This document shows positions 44,778-54,073 of a DNA stretch of 64,000 nucleotides, piece after piece. The notes under the pieces are model-generated. The model saw nothing but the letters and a program-made list of their open reading frames with translations. It was not told where the DNA came from and did no database searches. The stretch is from Erythrobacter crassostreae (GTDB taxonomy: Bacteria; Pseudomonadota; Alphaproteobacteria; Sphingomonadales; Sphingomonadaceae). How positions within the stretch are numbered: the first letter of the stretch is position 1; each line of letters begins with the position of its first letter. The stretch is taken from assembly GCF_019204045.1 (NCBI RefSeq), contig NZ_JAGSPC010000001.1:1-64000 (forward strand), written 5' to 3'. Both the position numbers and the translations under genes were made by a program.

Positions 44778-45581
44778 ATGACCACTCGCAAACCCGTTTT
44801 TCTAGTCATCGGCGCGGGCGCTGGAATTGGCGGCCATGCCGCTGCGCGTTTCGCCGCAGGCGGGTATCACGCGGTGCTTGCACGGCGCTCTGATGAAGAA
44901 GGTCTGGCGAAACTGGTCAGCGAGATCGAGGAAGCAGGCGGCAGCGCCTCGGGCACTTTGCTCAACGCATCGGAAGACGGCACCATCGAGGAACTGATCG
45001 AGCGCACAGAGCGCGATATCGGCCCGATTGATTGCGCGCTCTACAATTTGGGCGCGCAGATCGGAAATCGAGCGCTGCATGATACGCCGCACAGCACATT
45101 TGAGCTTGGCTGGCGGCTTGGCACATTTGGCCTCTTCCGCCTCTCCCATGCCATGCTGCCCGCCATGGTGGAGCGCGGGAAAGGCAGTTTGCTCGTCACG
45201 TCCGCCACCGCTGCCGTTCGGGGAAACGCGGGCCAGCACAGCCACGCCGCCGCGATGGCGGGCCGCCGGATGCTGTGCCAGACGCTGAACGCAGAGTTCG
45301 CGCCTCAGGGCATCCATGTTGCGCATGTCGTGGTGGACGGTTCGGTCGATGCGCCGGACACGCTGGGCAAGCTGTTAGGCGACAAATTCGAAGCGTATAA
45401 GGCGTCAAAGGGCGAAGACGGTGTGATCGATCCAGCGGCCCTCGCCGAAACCTATTGGCACCTCGCGCAGCAACCGCGCAATTGCTGGACGCATGAAATC
45501 GACGCGCGCCCATTCACAGATGTGGCATGGTGGAACGACACCCCGATTTCCGCAATCAATCGCGGTAAGCCGGGGGCTTAG
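44778..45581 (+). CDS. SDR-family protein lacking the catalytic Tyr-Lys
   Basis: 267 residues from ATG 44778, which has AGGACA upstream. The Rossmann NAD(P)-binding motif is IGAGAGIGGHAAARFAAGG. The Ser-Tyr-Lys site is degenerate: after the TSATAAVRG strand the expected YxxxK position reads HSHAAAMAGRRM, with no Tyr or Lys. It may therefore bind a nucleotide without the usual dehydrogenase chemistry, or use a different proton donor. The C-terminal region (YWHLAQQPRNCWTHEIDARP) is conserved in a small SDR subgroup. Start and end agree with a typical 250-270-residue SDR. Confidence 0.85.
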   Translation: MTTRKPVFLVIGAGAGIGGHAAARFAAGGYHAVLARRSDEEGLAKLVSEIEEAGGSASGTLLNASEDGTIEELIERTERDIGPIDCALYNLGAQIGNRALHDTPHSTFELGWRLGTFGLFRLSHAMLPAMVERGKGSLLVTSATAAVRGNAGQHSHAAAMAGRRMLCQTLNAEFAPQGIHVAHVVVDGSVDAPDTLGKLLGDKFEAYKASKGEDGVIDPAALAETYWHLAQQPRNCWTHEIDARPFTDVAWWNDTPISAINRGKPGA

Positions 45582-45602
45582 CTTCGGATTAGAGCGAACC
45601 GG

Positions 45603-46130
45603 TCAATCCGGCTGCACTGCGGCGCAAGGCGCCTCGCCATCGGGCTCGCCTTTCTGAATGTAATATTCGCGAACCAATGGGCAAGGGATGTTCGGCCCGG
45701 GAAGCAAATCTACAGTGTAGCTGCCATCCGCGTTCAACCTGTAAATTTCAGAGGAGACCGGCGAGAAATCCGACCCGGGGCGCTCGACCAGTATCATCGC
45801 ATAGGCGCCGGATTCGCTGATGGAGCGAACTTTGCGGTCCTCCAGCACTCCGCCCCAGCGTTCCTTAGTCCCTTCAAGACCATAGGTGGCGACTTCACGA
45901 TCAATCTGCCGCTTCATATAGTCCGGCTGTGCGGTCAGCTTCGCCGCCGCCTCAAATTCGCCCGCTGCCATCAATCGGATCAATTCACGCGCGGCCTGTT
46001 CCGCTTTGTGGTCGGCGTGGATATCGGACGTCTGTGTTGGCGCGCTTTCAGGCTGCGCAGCCTCAGAACCGGAGCATCCGATCGCTGTCACACAGACCAT
46101 GCCGACAATCGCGAGATAAATGGTCTTCAT
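45603..46130 (-). CDS. putative lipoprotein, unknown function
   Basis: 175 residues with a lipobox-like AIGC after a hydrophobic leader, so probably membrane-anchored in the envelope. The first helical part (EQAARELIRLMAAGEFEAAAKL) followed by beta strands (VRSISESGAYAMILVERPG, YRLNADGSYTVDLLPG) resembles a DUF3887/NTF2-like layout, but I cannot assign it firmly. Its start overlaps the stop of the FMN reductase gene upstream by four bases. Confidence 0.6.
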   Translation of the reverse strand: MKTIYLAIVGMVCVTAIGCSGSEAAQPESAPTQTSDIHADHKAEQAARELIRLMAAGEFEAAAKLTAQPDYMKRQIDREVATYGLEGTKERWGGVLEDRKVRSISESGAYAMILVERPGSDFSPVSSEIYRLNADGSYTVDLLPGPNIPCPLVREYYIQKGEPDGEAPCAAVQPD

Positions 46131-46669
46131 TGTTCAGTCACCGAATTTGCCAGCATTGCGATCAGTCCGCGCAGCTGTGTGTTGAGCGTATCGTCGATCA
46201 GTTTGTGAGCGCCGGTATCAAAATTCTCGCCAAAGCTCGGGACGGACAAATACCCCACCAGATTGCCTCCAAAACGCGGCATATGTCCGGTCGCAAATTC
46301 AAGCACGCCTTTGCCCCCGCGTCCGCCGGGAGAGGTCGATAGCAGCACCATCGGTTTGTCCCGCCAGACATCACGGCCCACGCGGCTGCACCAGTCGAAC
46401 AGGTTTTTGAATGCTGCGGTGTAGATGCCGTTATGCTCGGCGAAGGAGATGATCAGCGCATCTGCTGATCCGACTTTGGCGAGGAAGTCGTGTGCCTGCT
46501 GCGGGATGCCGCTCTCTTCCTCGCGGTCGTGGCGATAGATCGGCATTTCGTAGTCATGGATTTCCAGCATCTCGATCTCTGCGCCTTCGGCGAGACTGGC
46601 TGCATAGGCGGCAAGCTGCTGATTGATCGAGACGGATGAATTGCTGGCCGCGAAGGCTAGGATACGCAT
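46127..46669 (-). CDS. NADPH-dependent FMN reductase (flavodoxin-like fold)
   Basis: 180 residues from ATG 46669; the longer frame to 46699 adds only 10 residues. Family features: AFAASNSSVSINQQLAAY at the phosphate loop, ISFAEHNGIYTAAFKNLFDW at the flavin site, and MVLLSTSPGGRGGKGVL. Such enzymes reduce FMN or quinones/azo compounds with NADPH in the cytoplasm. Expressed with the lipoprotein gene downstream (four-base overlap). The physiological substrate is unknown. Confidence 0.9.
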   Translation of the reverse strand: MRILAFAASNSSVSINQQLAAYAASLAEGAEIEMLEIHDYEMPIYRHDREEESGIPQQAHDFLAKVGSADALIISFAEHNGIYTAAFKNLFDWCSRVGRDVWRDKPMVLLSTSPGGRGGKGVLEFATGHMPRFGGNLVGYLSVPSFGENFDTGAHKLIDDTLNTQLRGLIAMLANSVTEQ

Positions 46670-46699
46670 GACGTTCTCCGAACTGTAATTGGAGCGCAA

Positions 46700-47233
46700 C
46701 TAGCCTTTCCAGCTGCGCCGTTCTTCGGCGGCGCGGAGGACTTCGTAGCTGACCTGAATGGCCTGAAACTGTTTGGCCGCCTCTTCATCGCCCGGCTTTA
46801 CATCGGGATGCACTTCTTTGGCTTTGGCGCGGTAGGCTTTCTTGATCGCGGGGTAATCAGCGTCCGCCTCAAGTTCCAGCACCTCAAGCGCCATCATCTC
46901 ATCGGCGCTGCGGCTGCCATCGCCCGATCCGGTCCAGCCATAATGCGATGCCTCAGCATAGCCGGCGCTTTCCTGCCGCTCGGATTTGGCGCGCTGCGCC
47001 TTCTCCTCTTTGTCGAGGCCCTCGAAATAGTCCCAGCCCTTGTTGTATTCCGCCGCGTGCTTTTGGCAGAAATACCATTTGTCGGGATTGTTTGGCGATT
47101 TCGGCGCTGGGCACAGGCCCGGATCGCCGCAGCCATGCCGGTCACACTCCCGTTGAGCCACAGTCTCGCGAGACGATTCATACGAACGCCAGCGGGGAAA
47201 GCCCCAATCATCGGACCGGCGCGCCTTAGGCAT
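46700..47233 (-). CDS. J-domain (DnaJ-like) protein
   Basis: 177 residues. The C-terminal 60 residues form a J domain: ALEVLELEADADYPAIKKAY, the HPD motif in KEVHPDVKPGDEEA, and FQAIQVSYEVLRA. It would stimulate a DnaK-type chaperone. The N-terminal half has C-x4-C and C-x6-C-like cysteines (ECDRHGCGDPGLCP, YFCQKHAAEYNKG) that could bind zinc, a layout seen in a conserved alphaproteobacterial J protein. No other chaperone genes are near. Confidence 0.9.
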   Translation of the reverse strand: MPKARRSDDWGFPRWRSYESSRETVAQRECDRHGCGDPGLCPAPKSPNNPDKWYFCQKHAAEYNKGWDYFEGLDKEEKAQRAKSERQESAGYAEASHYGWTGSGDGSRSADEMMALEVLELEADADYPAIKKAYRAKAKEVHPDVKPGDEEAAKQFQAIQVSYEVLRAAEERRSWKG

Positions 47234-47409
47234 TGAAAGCTGAGTTGTTTGTCGATTGCATCACGCGCTTTACCTAGGCGAGGTGGCGCGGAAAGCCAAT
47301 GCTATGAAAAGACAGGAACCAGTTTCGATGTGAAATGTTGCATTGCAATAGAACGTTTACCTGTCGGCGCCATCGAGCTCTTTCGATCAACGCCCAATTA
47401 GAGACCCTG

Positions 47410-47571
47410 ATGAGCCATCAACTTGCCCTCTCCAGCCTATTTTCCGTGCTTGCTCTGACGGTGCTGAGCCTTGCATCGGTGCACGGCATGATCGGATCAG
47501 GCGCTGGATCATCGGCTCCGTCGCAGCCCTTCACTATTCAGGCCGAGCTTGCGCCCGGCCTGAATAAATAG
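47410..47571 (+). CDS. small hydrophobic peptide, uncertain
   Basis: 53 residues with a hydrophobic helix (LFSVLALTVLSLASVHG) and a short polar tail. The frame could extend to 47335, but that part is arginine/cysteine-rich and unlikely. It lies between the J-domain gene and the convergent pal gene. I cannot assign a family, and it could be spurious. Confidence 0.35.
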   Translation: MSHQLALSSLFSVLALTVLSLASVHGMIGSGAGSSAPSQPFTIQAELAPGLNK

Positions 47572-47587
47572 TCAGACGGATTTCCGA

Positions 47588-48106
47588 TCAGTTTATGATG
47601 ATGCTCGCGGCGCGGCGGTTTTGCGCCCACGCAGCCTGATTGGATGCAAGCGCGACCGGGCGCTCCTTACCATAGCTGACGGTGCGAATGCGGTTTGCGC
47701 CAACACCCAGACTGACCAGATAGTTCTTTGCGGCGTTTGCACGGCGTTCACCCAGCGCAAGGTTGTATTCGCGCGTGCCGCGTTCATCGGCGTGGCCTTC
47801 AACGGTGAAGGTTAGCTGCGGATATTGCGCAAAATACTGCGCCTGCGCCTGAAGCGCGGCAGCATCGCTGCTGTCGATGTTGAATCTGTCTGTATCAAAG
47901 TAAATCACAGTCGAGCTGCCAACGGCTCCGGCAAAGTGATCCTGCGATCCGACAATCGGGCCGGATTGACGCGGCGTGTTATCAATTGGCGCAGGCGTCG
48001 GCGAGGTAATCGGTGCGGGCGGCAGTTCTTCCGGCGGTTTTTTCGCGCAAGCAGCGAGCGCGGTGGCCGAAGCGACCAGCAGCATTGTGGCTTTCATCGA
48101 ATTCAT
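47588..48106 (-). CDS. pal: peptidoglycan-associated lipoprotein
   Basis: 172 residues from ATG 48106, preceded by AAGGATGAG; the frame upstream to 48241 lies inside tolB and is not used. A lipobox LAAC gives outer-membrane anchoring. The OmpA-like domain has YFDTDRFNI, TVEGHADERGTREYNLALGE and the end motif RRAASIIIN, which bind diaminopimelate in peptidoglycan. Pal is the outer-membrane partner of TolB in envelope constriction during division. It is the last gene of the tol cluster here. Confidence 0.96.
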   Translation of the reverse strand: MNSMKATMLLVASATALAACAKKPPEELPPAPITSPTPAPIDNTPRQSGPIVGSQDHFAGAVGSSTVIYFDTDRFNIDSSDAAALQAQAQYFAQYPQLTFTVEGHADERGTREYNLALGERRANAAKNYLVSLGVGANRIRTVSYGKERPVALASNQAAWAQNRRAASIIIN

Positions 48107-48176
48107 AATCTCATCCTTTCGAGAATGGCCTTTGGTGTTCGGGTGCGACCCCAGATTGGTTTCAATTCGTATGGCG

Positions 48177-49589
48177 TTAATCGCGGATCGGGCCCCATGC
48201 AGGGTCGGATGCATCGACGGGAGTTGGCAGGCGGCGTTCATTGTCGCCCGTCAGATCGACCTGCCACAGACCAGAGCGACCGGAATTGCGGGTTGTGCGG
48301 AAAAACTGGATGATGCGGCCATTGGGCGCCCAAGTCGGTGCCTCATCCTGCCATCCGCGTGTCAGCACGCGCATGCCGCGCCCGTTGGGGGACATAACCG
48401 CGACGTTGAAATCGCCGGCGATGCGCGTAAACGCGATCTGATCGCCGCGCGGGCTCCATTCCGGCGTTGCGCAGCGGCCACCGGAAAAGCTGATGCGTTT
48501 CTGGTTCGATCCATCCGCATCCATCACATAGCATTGCTGCGATCCGGAACGGTCGCTTTCAAACACGATCTTTGATCCGTCGGGCGAGTATGATCCGCCA
48601 ATGTCGATGCCCGGCGTGTTGGTCAGCCGGATGCTGCGCCCGCCGGTGACAGGCACGCGGTAAATGTCCGTGTTGCCCGCGACAGCCATCGAATACAGCA
48701 CGGACCGTCCATCGGGCGACCAGCGCGGCGCGAGGGTCGGATTGCTGTTCTCCGTCACCAACGTCTGTTTTCCGCTGCCGATGTCATAGACATAGATGCG
48801 CGGGTTGCCGTCGACATAGCTGAGATACATGAGTTTCTTGTAGTCAGGCGAGTAACGCGGGGTGAGCGCGGTGGCGCTGCCCAGTGTCAGGAAACGGTGG
48901 TTCGCGCCGTCGCTATCCATCACAGCGAGACGTTTTACGCGCTTATCCTTCGGGCCGGTTTCCGCGATGTAAGCGATCCGGCTATCGAAAAACGGGCTTT
49001 CACCGGTCAGACGCGAATATACGAGGTCAGAACATTTGTGCGCCGCGCGCCGCCAGTCCGCCGGACGAACCTCGTATCCTTCGCGGATCAGCTCATCCTG
49101 AAGCGCCACATCATAGAGATAACAACCGACGACCAGCGTCCCGTCATCCTGCGCGACGACATAACCGTGGACGAGCATTTCCGCTCCGCGTCCGCCCCAT
49201 GTGCCAAACGCTGGCGCCTTGATCTGCTGAAAATTTGGCTGTGGCAGACTGTCTGGCCCGACAGGTTTGAACAGGCCATTGTTGCGGAGGTTCGCGGTGA
49301 TAACGCGGGCAATCTCACTGCCCAACGCCTCGGTCCCGTCGACATTTGCGGCGGTTGTGCGGTTGCGATTGGTCGCGAAAGCCGGAATGGCGATGCCGAT
49401 ATCGGACCAGTCGCTTTCGTCGGTTACGGTGCCGCGCAGCGGGCCATCATCGTCAAGCTCGCCGCCGTCGATCGCCACGTCTGCGACCTCGCCGCCTTCG
49501 GCGAGAGGCTCACCAAGATCCTGATTTTGCGCCATCACTGGAGCGGCCATCAGGCCAGCCAATGCAGCGAGAAAAATCGTGAATTTCAT
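48177..49589 (-). CDS. tolB: Tol-Pal system beta-propeller protein TolB
   Basis: 470 residues from ATG 49589. A signal peptide (MKFTIFLAALAGLMAAPVMA) leads to the TolB N-terminal domain (IGIAIPAFATN...LFKPVG) and a six-bladed propeller with repeated YSPDG/WSPDG units (TPRYSPDYKKLMYLSY, APRWSPDGRSVLYS, GGSYSPDGSKIVFES, TPEWSPRGDQIAF, APTWAPNGRIIQF). It is periplasmic and links TolA to Pal. The gene is overlapped by the 3' end of tolA at its start only in non-used frames; in use they are separated by a few bases. Confidence 0.96.
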   Translation of the reverse strand: MKFTIFLAALAGLMAAPVMAQNQDLGEPLAEGGEVADVAIDGGELDDDGPLRGTVTDESDWSDIGIAIPAFATNRNRTTAANVDGTEALGSEIARVITANLRNNGLFKPVGPDSLPQPNFQQIKAPAFGTWGGRGAEMLVHGYVVAQDDGTLVVGCYLYDVALQDELIREGYEVRPADWRRAAHKCSDLVYSRLTGESPFFDSRIAYIAETGPKDKRVKRLAVMDSDGANHRFLTLGSATALTPRYSPDYKKLMYLSYVDGNPRIYVYDIGSGKQTLVTENSNPTLAPRWSPDGRSVLYSMAVAGNTDIYRVPVTGGRSIRLTNTPGIDIGGSYSPDGSKIVFESDRSGSQQCYVMDADGSNQKRISFSGGRCATPEWSPRGDQIAFTRIAGDFNVAVMSPNGRGMRVLTRGWQDEAPTWAPNGRIIQFFRTTRNSGRSGLWQVDLTGDNERRLPTPVDASDPAWGPIRD

Positions 49590-49591
49590 TA

Positions 49592-50437
49592 TCAAAGCCT
49601 TCTGTCGAATGTCCATTCGAGATCGTCCCAGCGACTATAGAACTGCTCGGGTAGTTTGAAAGGTGCGGCACGCCGAACCGCGCGGATTGCGCGGTCACAA
49701 TGCAGGCCAGCCTGCGGTTTGTTTGACGCGGTTATGCTCCCCGGATCAGTGCGGCAAGTCGGGGACCCGCGCAGTGAGCCATTCTGATTAAGCTTCCAGG
49801 AAACGGTCGAAACGAGTTTGTCCGCATCGACGCCGTTGGGCGCAGTCCAGTGACGGCGCAATTGGCGCGTAATGGCGGAGGCGAGCGAAGCGCGTTCCCG
49901 GCGGCCAAAAGTCGCCGCCGGCGCGCGTGTTTCGGTCGTTGTTGTCGAGCTGCCCTGCCCCGGTAGGAAATCATCGCCGATCCGGCTGCCTCCGCCGCGC
50001 TCTGCGGCGCGGGCGGGAGAAGGCGAAGGCTTGGGGCGTGTCCGATCAGGACGCGAACGATCGCGCGCGGGCGGTGTCGGTGTTGTCGTGTTGCTGCGCG
50101 TGACATTCACCGGTGGCGGAGTTGGCGTCGTATCCGGCGCAGCCTCTGTCGGCGCTTCGGTGTTGTCAGGCGCCAGCTCTTCACCCAATACAGGCGCAAT
50201 CGCGGCACTGCTTTCCGAGGCAGGATCGGGCGCAGTCGCCTCCAGACCCACCTCGGTCGCAAGGCTCACACTCATGCGCTGCGGGATTTGGACCACTTCA
50301 TCACGCACCGGTTGCAGCACAAGCAATGCCGCCACGCCAAGATGCAGCACGACTGCAACGGGCAGCGCGATGCTGTCCTCTTTGCGAAAAATGCCGGCCT
50401 CCTGAATGCCGGTGCCTTGGATGGTTACTTCTCCCAT
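49592..50437 (-). CDS. tolA: TolA-like inner-membrane energy transducer
   Basis: 281 residues. One membrane helix (ALPVAVVLHLGVAALLVLQP) sits after a short cytoplasmic start. A Pro/Thr/Arg-rich periplasmic linker (about 95-170) replaces the usual Ala/Lys helix. The C-terminal domain (ASAITRQLRRHWTAPNGVDA, SWKLNQNGSLRGSPTC, CDRAIRAVRRAAPFKLPE) is the TolA/TonB type. It transmits TolQR proton-motive force to TolB-Pal. Position between tolR and tolB supports tolA. Confidence 0.9.
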   Translation of the reverse strand: MGEVTIQGTGIQEAGIFRKEDSIALPVAVVLHLGVAALLVLQPVRDEVVQIPQRMSVSLATEVGLEATAPDPASESSAAIAPVLGEELAPDNTEAPTEAAPDTTPTPPPVNVTRSNTTTPTPPARDRSRPDRTRPKPSPSPARAAERGGGSRIGDDFLPGQGSSTTTTETRAPAATFGRRERASLASAITRQLRRHWTAPNGVDADKLVSTVSWKLNQNGSLRGSPTCRTDPGSITASNKPQAGLHCDRAIRAVRRAAPFKLPEQFYSRWDDLEWTFDRRL

Positions 50438-50448
50438 TGTAGCAAAAG

Positions 50449-50892
50449 CTATGGCGGCGAGACTGAACCGCTGGTGACCAGCGATATGTTGGTAAAGCCA
50501 GCGCGGTTCAATTCACCGAGTACAGCCATCGTACGGCCGTACTCAACGGCGCGGTCGCCCCGGAACACGATAACCGGCAATTGTCCGTCTGCTTGACGAT
50601 CAATCGCGGCCAGAGCCGCTGGAAAACCGCCAGTTTCAACGGCTTCATTGTCGATGAAGATCACGCCCTCGCCATCAACAGAAATGGTGATCTGCTCCGG
50701 CGTCTGATCAACCGGATTGGCGCGGCTATCAGGCAGCTCAATCGGAACACCTACGGCGAGCAACGGTGCGGTGACCATAAAGATGATGAGCAGCACCAGC
50801 ATCACATCCACAAACGGGGTGACGTTGATTTCCGCCATAGGCGCGCGGCGAGACCTGCGTCCGGAGCGTGAAGAGGCTAAGCTCATAGCCAT
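50449..50892 (-). CDS. tolR: Tol-Pal system proton-channel subunit TolR
   Basis: 147 residues of the ExbD/TolR family: MAEINVTPFVDVMLVLLIIFM holds the membrane helix with the essential Asp, followed by PIELPDSRANPVDQTPEQIT and a periplasmic domain. It forms a proton channel with TolQ. The usual direct contact with tolQ is broken by 172 bases holding a GC-rich repeat, unusual for this operon. Confidence 0.95.
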   Translation of the reverse strand: MAMSLASSRSGRRSRRAPMAEINVTPFVDVMLVLLIIFMVTAPLLAVGVPIELPDSRANPVDQTPEQITISVDGEGVIFIDNEAVETGGFPAALAAIDRQADGQLPVIVFRGDRAVEYGRTMAVLGELNRAGFTNISLVTSGSVSPP

Positions 50893-50993
50893 GAGGCACT
50901 CTCACACGGCTGCAGCTGGCGATGCTCGGTTGCAAAGCAACCGCAAGGGCGGAAGCGAAGTCGAAGACGGAGCTGGCCAAAGGCCACCTGCAG

Positions 50994-51047
50994 GCCCGCC
51001 CGCAGGCCCGTAAGGGCCGAGGAAATCGCGCGCCCGGATGGGCGTGC
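50994..51047 (-). repeat. GC-rich intergenic repeat, copy A (between tolQ and tolR)
   Basis: On the minus strand this copy begins GCACGCCCATCCGGGCGCGC and continues through CTCGGCCCTTACGGGCCTGC. It differs from copy C by one base over 54 positions. GGCCCTTACGGGCC-type dyads give it hairpin potential. It lies inside the 172-base tolQ-tolR gap, which contains no other feature. Confidence 0.8.
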
Positions 51048-51064
51048 ATGAAACAAAAACGACA

Positions 51065-51765
<701 letters not shown>

Positions 51766-51769
<4 letters not shown>

Positions 51770-52224
51770 GAGGCCTCTTGGTCCATGAAAGATTGGAATG
51801 CGGCGCGCCACGGCGCCGGTTGGCGTTTTGGGCGCCCTTCGAGTGAAATGTATCCGACGCGCAAGGTAGCCTCGCACAGCTTTTCGTCGCCCCGCCACGC
51901 AATCTGGTGCATCCGGCAACTTGCCGCGCCCAGTTCTGTACAGGTCGTTTCGATCACAACGTCATCATCTAGTTTTGCCGGGCGCAGATATTTCAGATTG
52001 ATCTCTGACACGGCATAGGCGCCGCCTTCGGCGCCCGCCTCAATCTCGGCGCGCTGGTCAATCTGAAGCATGCGAAGCAGATCAGAGCGCGCGCGTTCGA
52101 ACCAACGCAGGTAATTCGCGTGATAGGTGATGCCCGAAAGGTCGGTGTCTTCATAATAGACGCGCACCGCATAAAGATGCCGTGAGCCGTCAAACACGCC
52201 GCCGGGAGGAGTTGGGTTAACCAT
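51766..52224 (-). CDS. ybgC: Tol-Pal-associated acyl-CoA thioesterase YbgC
   Basis: 152 residues with the 4HBT hot-dog signature: VYYEDTDLSGITYHANYLRW contains the conserved Asp and the catalytic-region Tyr-His, followed by FERARSDLL. YbgC hydrolyses acyl-CoA thioesters and is the usual first gene of tol clusters. Its stop overlaps tolQ by four bases. The promoter of the cluster probably lies in the repeat-containing gap to 52278. Confidence 0.95.
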
Positions 52225-52278
52225 TACGAGAGCGTTTAGCCTAGCCGCGATTCAGTGCAAAGGCCGTATTTGTTTTAC

Positions 52279-52360
52279 GCACGCCATCCGGCGCGCGATA
52301 TCCTCGGCCCGTCGGGCCTGCGGGCGGGCGGTCGCCCTTGCGGGCCTGCGGCCCGAGGAC
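52279..52360 (+). repeat. GC-rich intergenic repeat, copy B (between ybgC and the HIT gene)
   Basis: It begins GCACGCCATCCGGCGCGCGA and continues through CTCGGCCCGTCGGGCCTGCG and GGTCGCCCTTGCGGGCCTGC. It shares order and most bases with copies A and C but has two small deletions near the start and an extra GC-rich tail. Confidence 0.75.
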
Positions 52361-52436
52361 CAACCTTGAAAATCGCGCGGGTTCGGAACCGATAGGTTCC
52401 GCAAGCGCGACTGCGCGCCCGAGCTTATGCGAGGAT

Positions 52437-52460
52437 AGGTCAGTCCGGATGGACTGGCCT
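52437..52460 (-). terminator. hairpin at the end of the his-HIT unit
   Basis: AGGTCAGTCC pairs with GGACTGGCCT (one G-U) around GGAT, directly at the HIT gene stop codon. No T-run; probable end of the his message on the minus strand. A second perfect hairpin, CGGAACC-GATA-GGTTCCG, lies at 52384-52401. Confidence 0.5.
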
Positions 52461-52836
52461 AATTACATATCATTCTTCCCAGTGGTTGACCGCCAAAGAT
52501 GTGGACGTGCAGATGCGGAACTTCCTGTCCGCCATGCGCGCCGATATTGGCCATCATCCGATAACCTGGCTCAACGAGGCCCTTCATGCGGGCCACCTCG
52601 CCGACTGCGCGAACAAAGCCGCCGATCTCTTCGTTGGACGCCTTGGCCGAGAAATCATCCCAGCTGACATAGCGCCCTTTCGGGATCACCAACGTGTGTA
52701 TTTCAGCCTGCGGATTGATGTCTTCAAAAGCGAACGCCCATTCGTCTTCGTAGACTTTACTGGACGGGATTTCGCCGCGCAGGATCTTCGCGAAGATGTT
52801 GTTATCATCATAGGGCAGCGTCGGATCAATCGGCAT
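52459..52836 (-). CDS. HIT-family nucleotide-binding hydrolase
   Basis: 125 residues, typical HIT/HINT length. NIFAKILRGEIPSSKVYEDE, then HTLVIPKGRY, and the histidine triad HLHVHIF near the C-terminus, which hydrolyses nucleotide phosphoramidates. It follows hisE by a few bases and is probably the last gene of the his unit; a HIT gene in this position is common in alphaproteobacteria. Confidence 0.95.
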   Translation of the reverse strand: MPIDPTLPYDDNNIFAKILRGEIPSSKVYEDEWAFAFEDINPQAEIHTLVIPKGRYVSWDDFSAKASNEEIGGFVRAVGEVARMKGLVEPGYRMMANIGAHGGQEVPHLHVHIFGGQPLGRMICN

Positions 52837-52839
52837 GTG

Positions 52840-53154
52840 TCACTCCGTACGTGAGGCTTTTTCATCAAGGCCCGAAAGCCCCTCGCGCCGGTCCAATTCG
52901 GCCAGCACGTGGTCAAACGACACACCCTTCGCATTCAGCAGAACCATCAGGTGAAACAGCAAATCGGCGCTCTCACCGACCAATTCTTCATTGCTGCCGG
53001 AAACAGCCGCGATCACGGTTTCGGTGGCTTCCTCACCGACCTTTTGCGCGATTTTGGGCACACCCTTAGCGTTGAGTTTCGCGACATAGCTGCTGTCTGG
53101 CGAGGCGGCGCGGCGCGCGGCGATTGTCTGTTCAAGGCGTTCCAAAGTGCTCAT
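52840..53154 (-). CDS. hisE: phosphoribosyl-ATP pyrophosphohydrolase
   Basis: 104 residues. Second step of histidine synthesis: PR-ATP to PR-AMP. The MazG-like all-helical fold shows [20 protein letters not shown] and the Mg-binding [14 protein letters not shown]. No fused HisI domain; hisI is not in the window. It lies 15 bases after hisF on the same strand. Confidence 0.96.
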   Translation of the reverse strand: MSTLERLEQTIAARRAASPDSSYVAKLNAKGVPKIAQKVGEEATETVIAAVSGSNEELVGESADLLFHLMVLLNAKGVSFDHVLAELDRREGLSGLDEKASRTE

Positions 53155-53169
53155 AGCCCAGCTTTTCCC

Positions 53170-53952
53170 TTAAACACCGCGCGCGGGCAAGCCTGCGTCT
53201 CGCAAGGCCTTGTGCGCTTCGGAAACAGAATGCTCGCCGAAATGGAAAATCGACGCCGCCAAAACGGCGCTCGCATGCCCTTTGGTCACGCCCTCAACCA
53301 GATGATCCAGCGTACCGACACCGCCGCTGGCGATCACCGGAACGCTCACTGCATCAGCAATGGTTCGGGTGAGTTCGAGATCATAGCCCGCCTTTGTCCC
53401 GTCGCCGTCCATGCTGGTGACAAGCAATTCGCCTGCGCCCAGATCAGCGACTTTCTTTGCGTAATCGACCGCGTTGATGCCGGTTTTCTTGCGCCCGCCA
53501 TGGGTGAAGATTTCCCAATAAGGCAGCGCTTCACCCACGGGCAGGATCACGCGGCGCGCATCGACGCTGGCGACAACGCACTGGCTGCCGAATTGTGCGG
53601 CAATCTCGCTGACCAGTTCAGGCCGCGCGACAGCAGCGGAATTGATCGCAACCTTGTCTGCGCCAGCAAGCAACAGCGCGCGCGCATCCTCAACACTGCG
53701 CACACCGCCGCCAACGGTAAGCGGCATAAAGCACACCTCTGCCGTGCGCTTCACGATATCGAGCAATGTGCCGCGCCCTTCGTGGCTGGCGGAGATATCG
53801 AGGAAGCACAGCTCATCCGCGCCCGCCGCATCATAGGCACGGGCCTGCTCAACCGGATCGCCAGCGTCCTTCAGATCAACGAAGTTCACGCCCTTCACGA
53901 CGCGCCCATCGGCTACGTCGAGGCAGGGAATAACGCGGATACGGACTGTCAT
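53170..53952 (-). CDS. hisF: imidazole glycerol phosphate synthase cyclase subunit
   Basis: 260 residues from ATG 53952 ([20 protein letters not shown]). It forms IGP and AICAR from PRFAR, using ammonia from HisH. The TIM barrel shows catalytic Asp in CLDVADGR and a second Asp in [16 protein letters not shown], with phosphate-binding GGGVRS and ASGGVG. Upstream lies repeat copy C, then two small membrane-protein genes that separate it from hisA. Confidence 0.97.
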   Translation of the reverse strand: MTVRIRVIPCLDVADGRVVKGVNFVDLKDAGDPVEQARAYDAAGADELCFLDISASHEGRGTLLDIVKRTAEVCFMPLTVGGGVRSVEDARALLLAGADKVAINSAAVARPELVSEIAAQFGSQCVVASVDARRVILPVGEALPYWEIFTHGGRKKTGINAVDYAKKVADLGAGELLVTSMDGDGTKAGYDLELTRTIADAVSVPVIASGGVGTLDHLVEGVTKGHASAVLAASIFHFGEHSVSEAHKALRDAGLPARGV

Positions 53953-53963
53953 TTTCTGTCTCC

Positions 53964-54048
53964 GCACGCCCATCCGGGCGCGCGATTTCCTCGGCCCTTG
54001 CGGGCCTGCGGGCGGGCAGTCGCCCTTGCGGTCGCTCGCGCGCCCGAT
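53964..54048 (+). repeat. GC-rich intergenic repeat, copy C (upstream of hisF)
   Basis: GCACGCCCATCCGGGCGCGC followed by CTCGGCCCTTGCGGGCCTGC and AGTCGCCCTTGCGGTCGCTC. Nearly identical to copy A on the other strand and clearly related to copy B. It starts 12 bases before the hisF start codon. Confidence 0.8.
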
Positions 54049-54073
54049 TGTAATTGCGAAAGGCTAGAAATTG

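Noticed and set aside
45519-45530. TCACAGATGTGG, close to the regulon dyad
   Set aside because: It is inside the SDR coding sequence; codon constraint explains it.
52493-52504. CCAAAGATGTGG, close to the regulon dyad
   Set aside because: It is inside the HIT gene and not near a promoter.
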